DNA from: Lysobacterales bacterium
GTDB taxonomy: Bacteria > Pseudomonadota > Gammaproteobacteria > Xanthomonadales > Ahniellaceae
Length of the DNA stretch: 34,970 nt
Reading direction: 5' to 3'
Assembly: GCA_017997455.1 (NCBI GenBank)
Contig: JAGOEZ010000008.1
Span: 1 to 34,970 of the forward strand
Shown here: one piece after another, positions 29,367 through 34,970 of the stretch
How positions within the stretch are numbered: position 1 is the first letter of the stretch
How the letters are laid out: each line of letters opens with the position of its first letter
Program-made: the position numbers and the translations under genes
Notes under the pieces: model-generated
Database searches by the model: none
The model's input: only the letters and a program-made list of their open reading frames with translations
Told to the model about the DNA's origin: nothing

Positions 29367-31688
29367 GTGGGGCGCAGCGCCAAAGACGTATCAGCGGTTG
29401 CCGAAGGCAACACCCTCGAAAGGCGGCTGCGCGAAGCCGCCGTGCTGCTGCTGCTGCCGTTGATCGCGTACCTGGCCCTGTGCCTGGGCAGCTACGATCC
29501 GGCCGACCCGGGTTGGTCGCACGATGCCGGCGACGCCCCGGTGCGCAACCTCGGCGGCGCGATCGGCGCCTGGGTTGCCAGCACCCTGCTGGTGTTCCTC
29601 GGTATTGCCGCCTGGCTGATCCCGCTGGTCCTGGGCGTGGTCGGATGGCGGCTGCTGCGCGGCGACCGCGGGCAGGGGCTGGCGATCGAGCCACCGCTGC
29701 GCCTGATCGGCATCGTGGCCCTGCTGGTCAGCAGCGCCGCCCTCGCGCACCTGCATTTCGGCACCAGCACCTCGACCTTGCCCGAACAGGCGGGCGGGGT
29801 GCTGGGCCAACTGGTCGCGCGGCTGCTGGTATCCGGCTTCGGCGAGGTCGGTGCAACCCTGTTCCTGCTGGCGCTGGCGCTGGTGGCGTTGACCCTGGCG
29901 GCTGGCGTGTCCTGGTTCCGGGTCATGGACCGGCTCGGCGCCCTGGCGATCGCGCTGGCCGCGGGCAGCGTGGTCGCGCTGCAGCGCCTGCGCGAGTGGA
30001 ATGCGGGGCGCAAGGCCCGCGGCGAGCGCGAGGAGGTGCGCAAGGTCGACGTGGTGCGCCAGACCCGGCGCGAGCCGATCCGGATCGAGCCCAAGATCGA
30101 GCCGATCGAGAAGAGCGAGCGCGCCTCGCGCGAGCTGCAGATCCCGCTGTTCGCCGCGCTGCCGCGCGGTTCGCTGCCGCCGCTGTCGGTGCTCGATGAA
30201 CCGAAGCAGCAGGTCAAGGGCTATTCGCCCGAGACCCTCGAGGCGCTGTCGCGCCAGGTCGAGCTCAAGCTCAAGGATTTCCGCATCGACGCGCAGGTGG
30301 TCGGCGTCTATCCGGGGCCGGTGATCACCCGCTTCGAGATGGAGCCGGCGGCCGGCGTGCGCGGCAGCCAGATCTCGAACCTGGACAAGGACATCGCCCG
30401 CGGCCTGTCGGTCGTCAGCGTGCGCGTGGTCGACGTGATCCCGGGCAAGACCGTGATCGGGCTGGAAATTCCCAACGCCAACCGCGAGACCGTGTACCTG
30501 TCGGAAATCCTGCGTTCGAAGGAATACGACAAGTCGAGCTCGCCGATCTCCCTGGCGCTGGGCAAGGACATCGGTGGCCGGCCGGTGGTGGTCGACCTCG
30601 CGCGCATGCCGCACCTGCTGGTCGCCGGAACCACCGGTTCGGGCAAGTCCGTGGCCCTGAACGCCATGGTCCTGAGCCTGCTGTACAAGGCCAGCGCCAA
30701 CGACGTGCGCGTCCTGATGATCGATCCCAAGATGCTGGAACTGTCGGTCTACCAGGGCATTCCGCACCTGCTGGCGCCGGTGGTCACCGACATGAAGGAC
30801 GCCGCCAACGCGCTGCGCTGGTGCGTGGCCGAGATGGAGCGCCGCTACAAGCTGATGTCGGCGGTAGGCGTGCGCAACCTCGCCGGCTTCAACCGCAAGG
30901 TCAAGGACGCGCAGGAAGCGGGGCAGCCGCTGCTCGACCCGCTGTTCGTGGCCCGCCCCGACCAGCCCGGCGCCAGCGCGCAGCCGCTGGAGACGCTGCC
31001 GCTGCTGGTGGTGCTGATCGACGAATTCGCCGACATGATGATGATCGTCGGCAAGAAGGTCGAGGAACTGATCGCGCGCCTGGCGCAGAAGGCGCGCGCC
31101 GCCGGCATCCACCTGATCCTCGCCACCCAGCGGCCCTCGGTCGACGTGATCACCGGCCTGATCAAGGCCAACATCCCGACCCGCATCGCGTTCCAGGTCT
31201 CGAGCAAGATCGACTCGCGCACGATCCTCGACCAGTCGGGCGCCGAGACCCTGCTTGGCCACGGCGACATGCTCTACCTGCCGCCCGGCACCGCCACGCC
31301 CGAGCGCGTCCATGGCGCCTTCGTCAGCGACGAGGAGGTGCATCGCGTGGTGGCGCACCTCAAGTCGCACCAGGGCGGGCCCGAGTACGTCGATGGCGTG
31401 CTCGACGACGTGCAGTCGCTCGGCGACGGCACCATCGTCGGCCCGACCGGATTGCCCGAGGCCGGCGCCGAGGGCAGCGGCGGCGAGCTCGATGAACTCT
31501 ACGACCAGGCCGTGCGCGTGGTGACCGAGACCCGGCGCGCGTCGATCTCCGGCGTGCAGCGGCGCCTGAAGATCGGCTACAACCGCGCCGCGCGGCTGAT
31601 CGAGGAAATGGAGGCGCAGGGCGTGGTCAGCCCGCCCGAGCACAACGGCAACCGCACGGTGCTGGCGCCGCCGCCGCCGCGCGACTGA
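29367..31688 (+). CDS. ftsK: DNA translocase FtsK
   Basis: This 773 aa septal protein pumps chromosomal DNA and activates XerCD at dif during division. The N-terminal membrane domain has four to five hydrophobic segments (about 24-43, 65-97, 112-130, 161-184, 190-208). The linker is short (about 208-260), without the long Pro/Gln-rich part of E. coli FtsK. The motor follows with Walker A GTTGSGKS (421-428), Walker [14 protein letters not shown] (546-558) and [24 protein letters not shown]. The C-terminal gamma winged helix (about 705-765) has [27 protein letters not shown]. The start is GTG 29367, with a -10 box 6 bp upstream; no other good start precedes the membrane domain. lolA follows 89 bp downstream, as in E. 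coli. Confidence 0.96.
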   Translation: MGRSAKDVSAVAEGNTLERRLREAAVLLLLPLIAYLALCLGSYDPADPGWSHDAGDAPVRNLGGAIGAWVASTLLVFLGIAAWLIPLVLGVVGWRLLRGDRGQGLAIEPPLRLIGIVALLVSSAALAHLHFGTSTSTLPEQAGGVLGQLVARLLVSGFGEVGATLFLLALALVALTLAAGVSWFRVMDRLGALAIALAAGSVVALQRLREWNAGRKARGEREEVRKVDVVRQTRREPIRIEPKIEPIEKSERASRELQIPLFAALPRGSLPPLSVLDEPKQQVKGYSPETLEALSRQVELKLKDFRIDAQVVGVYPGPVITRFEMEPAAGVRGSQISNLDKDIARGLSVVSVRVVDVIPGKTVIGLEIPNANRETVYLSEILRSKEYDKSSSPISLALGKDIGGRPVVVDLARMPHLLVAGTTGSGKSVALNAMVLSLLYKASANDVRVLMIDPKMLELSVYQGIPHLLAPVVTDMKDAANALRWCVAEMERRYKLMSAVGVRNLAGFNRKVKDAQEAGQPLLDPLFVARPDQPGASAQPLETLPLLVVLIDEFADMMMIVGKKVEELIARLAQKARAAGIHLILATQRPSVDVITGLIKANIPTRIAFQVSSKIDSRTILDQSGAETLLGHGDMLYLPPGTATPERVHGAFVSDEEVHRVVAHLKSHQGGPEYVDGVLDDVQSLGDGTIVGPTGLPEAGAEGSGGELDELYDQAVRVVTETRRASISGVQRRLKIGYNRAARLIEEMEAQGVVSPPEHNGNRTVLAPPPPRD

Positions 31689-31777
31689 GTCGCCGCGCTG
31701 GCACGCCACTCCCGAGGTGGCCGCGTTCAGCGAACGCGCGCCATGATGGGCCCGAATCCCCGCCCCGGTAAGTCCCC

Positions 31778-32437
31778 GTGATCTCCCGTTGCCTCGCCAT
31801 TGCCCTGCTGCTGCCGCTGTCGCTGCCGGCCGTCGCCGCCGGTCCCGCGCGTGAGCGCCTCGATGACTTCGCCCGCGGCCTCGACGGCTTGCAGGGCCGT
31901 TTCACCCAGGTCGTGCATGACGCCAACGGCATCCTGCAGGAGCGGTCGGAGGGGCAGGTCGCGTTGCGCGCGCCGCGCCAGTTCCGTTGGGAATACGAGG
32001 CCCCTTATCCGCAACTGATCGTGGCCGACGGCAGCAATGTCTGGGTCCACGACCTCGACCTCGAACAGGTGACGGTGCGCAGCCAGTCGGCCGAGGAGTC
32101 GCAGAGTCCCTTGACCGTGCTGACCGACCTGGCACTGCTGGAGCGCGACTACCGGTTGTCGGAGGCCGGCGAGTCCGAGGGCATCGCCTGGCTGCGCCTC
32201 GAGCCCCGCGCGGCTGAAGCCCCGTTCGAGCGTTGCGACCTCGGATTCGACGCGGCCCGGGGACTGGTGTCGATGCGCCTGCTCGATGGATTGGGCCAGC
32301 GCAACGAGATCCGTTTCGCCGACTGGATCCGCAACCCGGCATTCGCGGCCGACGCATTCACCTTCACCGTCCCCGAAGGTGCGGACCTGATCGGCGAGCC
32401 GGTCCAGGCCGCGCAGGCCTTCCCGATCCGGGACTGA
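31778..32437 (+). CDS. lolA: Outer-membrane lipoprotein carrier LolA
   Basis: This 219 aa periplasmic chaperone shuttles lipoproteins from LolCDE to LolB. It has a signal peptide (MISRCLAIALLLPLSLPAVAA), then RLDDFARGLDGLQGRFTQVV, the strand motif RAPRQFRWEYEAPYPQLIVADGSNVWVHDLDLEQV, and DWIRNPAFAADAFTFTVPEGADLIGE near the end. Start is GTG 31778; the ribosome binding site (GGTAAG) is weak. It lies between ftsK and rarA, the conserved order. Confidence 0.95.
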   Translation: MISRCLAIALLLPLSLPAVAAGPARERLDDFARGLDGLQGRFTQVVHDANGILQERSEGQVALRAPRQFRWEYEAPYPQLIVADGSNVWVHDLDLEQVTVRSQSAEESQSPLTVLTDLALLERDYRLSEAGESEGIAWLRLEPRAAEAPFERCDLGFDAARGLVSMRLLDGLGQRNEIRFADWIRNPAFAADAFTFTVPEGADLIGEPVQAAQAFPIRD

Positions 32438-32477
32438 GGTCCTGCCGGTCCCCCGGCACCGCGACTCGCCCCCGGGA

Positions 32478-32529
32478 GAGCGGCTTCAGCCGCGATCCGC
32501 GGTTCCCCGGGCCGCGGCTGAAGCCGCTC
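32478..32529. repeat. REP doublet (REPIN-like) between lolA and rarA
   Basis: A 17 bp inverted repeat (GAGCGGCTTCAGCCGCG at 32478-32494 and its complement at 32513-32529, 18 bp apart) contains in each arm the small hairpin GCGGCT-TC-AGCCGC. Two inverted REP units facing each other are the form of REPINs, which RAYT transposases mobilise. No RAYT gene is in the window. Confidence 0.75.
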
Positions 32530-32556
32530 CCGCGATACTGCTGGCATCATGGGCGC

Positions 32557-33927
32557 ATGAGCCGCCGCGCCGCCAAGCCTGCCAGCGCCACCCTGTTCGC
32601 GCCGCCCGCCGGCATGAGTCCGCTGGCAGAGCGCATGCGGCCGCGCGAACTCGACGAGATCGTGGGCCAGGAGCGGCTGCTGGGTCCGGGCACGGCCTTG
32701 CGCCGCGCGATCGAGGCCGGGCAAATGCACTCGATGATCCTGTGGGGGCCGCCGGGCTGTGGCAAGACCACGCTCGCGCTGCTGCTGGCGCGCTACGCCG
32801 ACGCCGAGTTCGAATCGATGTCGGCGGTCCTGTGCGGCCTGCCGGAAGTGCGCGAAGCGGTGGCGCGGGCGCAGGCGCGCGCGGATGCCGGGCGCCGCAC
32901 GGTGCTGTTCATCGACGAGGTCCATCGCTTCAACAAGGTGCAGCAGGACGCCTTCCTGCCCCACGTGGAGCGCGGCACCCTCATCCTGGTCGGCGCCACC
33001 ACGGAGAACCCCTCGTTCGAGCTCAATTCCGCGCTGCTGTCGCGCTGCCGCGTGCACGTCATGGACGCGGTGCCGGCCGCGGCCATCGAGGCGGCACTGC
33101 GGCGGGCGCTGGACGACAGCCGGCACGGCCTCGGCGATCGCGGGCTGGTGGTCGACCAGGCCACGCTGGGCGAGATCGCGCGCGCTGCCGACGGCGACGT
33201 GCGCCGCGGCCTGACCCTGCTTGAGATCGCGGCCGACCTCGCGCGCGAGGGCCGCATCGATGCCGCCACCCTGGCGCAGGTGCTGGCCGACCGCAGCCGC
33301 CGCTTCGACAAGGGTGGCGAACAGTTCTACGACCAGATTTCCGCGCTCCACAAATCGGTGCGCAGCTCCGATCCGGATGCCGCGTTGTACTGGTTCACGC
33401 GCATGCTCGACGGCGGCTGCGACCCGCACTACCTGGCGCGGCGCCTGGTGCGCATGGCGATCGAGGACGTTGGCCTGGCTGATCCGCGCGCGCTGGCACT
33501 GGCAGTCGACGCATGGGCGGCCTGGGATCGCCTCGGCAGTCCCGAGGGCGACCTGGCCCTGGCCGAGGTGGCGATCTACCTCGCCCTGGCGCCACGCAGC
33601 AACGCCGCCTATGTCGCCTTAGGGGCGGCGCGTGGCGACGTGCGCGAGCATGGCACCCAGCCGGTGCCGATGGCGCTGCGCAACGCACCCACCCGCCTGA
33701 TGAAGGAACTCGGTTATGGCCAGGGCTACCAGTACGACCATGGGATCGAGGGCGGCGTGGCGCTGACCCAACAATGCTTGCCGGAGATCCTGCGCGACCG
33801 CAGCTACTACCAGCCCGCCGAGCAGGGGCTCGAGATCCGCCTGCGCGAGAAGCTGGACGCGCTGCGCGCTGCGCGCGTCGCGGCGCGCGCTGCCGCCGGC
33901 GCGCGGCAAGGCGATCAAGGCCCGTGA
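32557..33927 (+). CDS. rarA: Replication-associated recombination protein RarA (MgsA)
   Basis: This 456 aa AAA+ ATPase acts at stalled replication forks and resembles RuvB and clamp-loader subunits. It has PLAERMRPRELDEIVGQERLLG, Walker A WGPPGCGKTT (63-72), Walker B LFIDEVHRFNKVQQD (117-131), sensor GATTENPSFELNSALLSRC, and the C-terminal tetramerisation region with SALHKSVRSSDPDAALYWFTRML and GYGQGYQYDHG. Length and order fit the family (about 440-450). ATG 32557 is used; a Shine-Dalgarno sequence is not evident. Its stop overlaps the GTG of crcB. Confidence 0.96.
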   Translation: MSRRAAKPASATLFAPPAGMSPLAERMRPRELDEIVGQERLLGPGTALRRAIEAGQMHSMILWGPPGCGKTTLALLLARYADAEFESMSAVLCGLPEVREAVARAQARADAGRRTVLFIDEVHRFNKVQQDAFLPHVERGTLILVGATTENPSFELNSALLSRCRVHVMDAVPAAAIEAALRRALDDSRHGLGDRGLVVDQATLGEIARAADGDVRRGLTLLEIAADLAREGRIDAATLAQVLADRSRRFDKGGEQFYDQISALHKSVRSSDPDAALYWFTRMLDGGCDPHYLARRLVRMAIEDVGLADPRALALAVDAWAAWDRLGSPEGDLALAEVAIYLALAPRSNAAYVALGAARGDVREHGTQPVPMALRNAPTRLMKELGYGQGYQYDHGIEGGVALTQQCLPEILRDRSYYQPAEQGLEIRLREKLDALRAARVAARAAAGARQGDQGP

Positions 33928-34331
33928 GCGCTTCGAGCTGGCCGCACTTCCTCGTGGTGGGCTGCGGTGGCGCGGCGGGCGCGATGTTGCGCCATGCGAC
34001 CAACCAGTTGTTCATCGCGCGCGGCTGGTACGGCATCCCCGCGGCCACGCTGCTGGTCAACGTGGCTGGCTGCCTGCTGGGCGGGCTGGTGCTGGCCTGG
34101 CTGGACACCCGGGGACCCGGCGCGCCGCTCTGGCGCAGCCTGTTGTTGACCGGTTTCCTCGGCGGGCTGACGACGTTTTCCGCGCTGGGCATCGAGCTGT
34201 GGCAATTCCTGCGCGCCGGTCGCCTGGATCTCGCCCTGTGGGGCACCGCGGTCCACGTCGGCCTCGGCCTGGTGGCCGTTGCGGCCGGCTTCGCGCTGGG
34301 GCGCGCGCTCTGGCCGGGCGTGCCTGCCTGA
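33924..34331 (+). CDS. crcB: Fluoride ion channel CrcB/Fluc
   Basis: This 135 aa four-helix membrane protein exports fluoride as a dual-topology dimer. Visible: GCGGAAGAMLRH in helix 1, LLVNVAGCLLGGL, the helix-break motif GFLGGLTTFSAL (TTFS conserved), and a final helix AVHVGLGLVAVAAGFALG. The start is a GTG overlapping the rarA stop (GTGA, 33924-33927), so it is translationally coupled. No fluoride riboswitch could fit, because the start lies inside rarA. Confidence 0.95.
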   Translation: MSASSWPHFLVVGCGGAAGAMLRHATNQLFIARGWYGIPAATLLVNVAGCLLGGLVLAWLDTRGPGAPLWRSLLLTGFLGGLTTFSALGIELWQFLRAGRLDLALWGTAVHVGLGLVAVAAGFALGRALWPGVPA

Positions 34332-34347
34332 CCAGGCGCCGCCGGGG

Positions 34348-34376
34348 TTGCCACCCGGCCACGACGCGACTAGCGT
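34348..34376 (+). promoter_or_regulatory. Possible promoter of the last gene
   Basis: TTGCCA (34348-34353) and TAGCGT (34371-34376) are 17 bp apart, 31 bp before the next ATG. The -35 is a good match, the -10 is poor. Confidence 0.3.
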
Positions 34377-34406
34377 TGCGCGCAGTCCGGGGAGTGGAGG
34401 TGGGCC

Positions 34407-34970
34407 ATGCGCGTGTTGATCGCCGCCCTGCTGGGTGGCCTGGTGGTTTTCCTATGGGGCTTCGTGTCGCACGTGGTGCTGCCGGTGGGCGACATGGGCA
34501 TGCGCCAGCCGGCCAACGAGGACGTCGTGCTGGAGGCGATCAAGACCGGGCTGGGCGCCGAGGGCGTCTACTACCTGCCGTCGATCGCGCCGGACAAGAT
34601 GGACGATGAGGCGGCGAGCAAGGCCTGGGCCGAGAAGTCCAAGGCCAGCCCGTACGTCTTCATCGTCCATCGCAGCGGCGGTTACGACCCGTCGGCCATG
34701 GGCCCGAACCTCGCCACCGAGTTCGTGACCAACGTGCTGTCCGCGCTGGTCGCGGCGCTGGTCGCGGCCAGCCTCTCGCTGGGCTTCGGCGGCCGCGTGC
34801 TGATGATCACCGGCATGGGGCTCTTCGCCTTCCTCTCGGTCAACGTGCCGCAGTGGAACTGGTACCACTTCCCGACCGACTTCACGCTGGGCCAGTTCGT
34901 CGGCCACGTGGTGGGCTGGTTGCTGGGCGGCATCGCCATCGCCTGGTGGCTGGGCCGCGGCAGCCGCTGA
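34407..34970 (+). CDS. Four-helix inner-membrane protein of unknown function
   Basis: This 187 aa protein has predicted membrane segments at about 3-24, 104-126, 130-148 and 163-183, and a soluble loop of about 80 residues (25-103) with GVYYLPSIAPDKMDDEAA and PYVFIVHRSGGYDP. I recognise no characterised family, although the layout looks like a conserved hypothetical protein. GGAGG lies 7 bp before the ATG. The stop codon is the last codon of the window. In related genomes serS tends to follow the rarA/crcB pair; here this gene occupies that place or precedes it. Confidence 0.8.
   Translation: MRVLIAALLGGLVVFLWGFVSHVVLPVGDMGMRQPANEDVVLEAIKTGLGAEGVYYLPSIAPDKMDDEAASKAWAEKSKASPYVFIVHRSGGYDPSAMGPNLATEFVTNVLSALVAALVAASLSLGFGGRVLMITGMGLFAFLSVNVPQWNWYHFPTDFTLGQFVGHVVGWLLGGIAIAWWLGRGSR

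Noticed and set aside
29391-31709. Long open frames antisense to ftsK, clpA and the acyl-CoA ligases as genes
   Set aside because: They are by-products of high GC content, have low-complexity His/Arg/Gln-rich translations, and lie opposite well-recognised genes.
32209-32221. A REP fragment inside lolA (CGCGGCTGAAGCC), and another at 13832-13843 between clpS and clpA
   Set aside because: Only 12-13 bp match the REP arm, without the partner arm. The lolA copy is within normal coding sequence, so chance is likely.
33924-33990. Fluoride riboswitch controlling crcB
   Set aside because: The crcB start overlaps the rarA stop, leaving no leader in which a riboswitch could lie.

Overview
The window reads as chromosomal DNA of a very GC-rich gammaproteobacterium of the Xanthomonadales/Lysobacterales type. 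Three things point there. First, there is a close RpfF-type DSF (diffusible signal factor) synthase with two RpfB/FadD-type acyl-CoA ligases and an AcnA aconitase (the RpfA type) in the first 11 kb. Second, two gene strings known from E. coli and other gammaproteobacteria are present: nudJ-mnmA-hflD, and clpS-clpA-infA-aat-trxB-ftsK-lolA-rarA. Third, there is a REP-type doublet. Coding density is high, and most genes are joined by 1-4 bp overlaps or short gaps.

Layout. 0.1-5.8 kb: rpfF (minus), dinB (plus), then two tandem long-chain acyl-CoA ligase genes (minus) that share a 552 bp block with a single mismatch. 5.9-8.1 kb: a small NTF2-like lipoprotein gene (plus) convergent with a secreted vanadium bromoperoxidase-type gene (minus), with a perfect 11 bp hairpin between them. 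8.2-13.3 kb: a minus-strand run nudJ-mnmA-hflD-acnA. 13.4-16.2 kb: clpS, apparently leaderless, and clpA. 16.2-24.7 kb: an 8.5 kb block of exported proteins: five-heme cytochrome A, a lipoprotein, a copper-amine-oxidase-like protein, a large Ig-domain protein, and five-heme cytochrome B. 24.8-28.0 kb: a minus-strand run trxB-GNAT-aat-infA. 28.2-35.0 kb: a plus-strand run ald, ftsK, lolA, rarA, crcB and a four-helix membrane protein whose stop codon is the last codon of the window.

How the genes work together. RpfF makes the DSF fatty-acid signal, and FadD/RpfB-type ligases are known to activate or turn over DSF-type acids, so the left end is probably a rearranged rpf locus; the RpfC/RpfG sensor genes are not in the window. 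Aat, ClpS and ClpA form the Leu/N-degron pathway: Aat adds Leu or Phe to proteins, ClpS recognises the new N-terminus, and ClpA with ClpP degrades the protein. In E. coli these genes are neighbours with infA, but here the 8.5 kb block lies between clpA and infA.

That block is the most unusual part of the window. Two paralogous periplasmic five-heme cytochromes of no family I can name bracket three exported proteins, and two of those share the C-terminal tail motif FA[DN]GFE. Its overlapping stops and starts suggest a co-expressed extracytoplasmic redox system of unknown function. Other points of interest are a strong intrinsic terminator in the ald leader, consensus -10 boxes placed exactly for leaderless transcription of clpS and ftsK, and possible gene conversion (or an assembly artefact) in the two acyl-CoA ligase genes.
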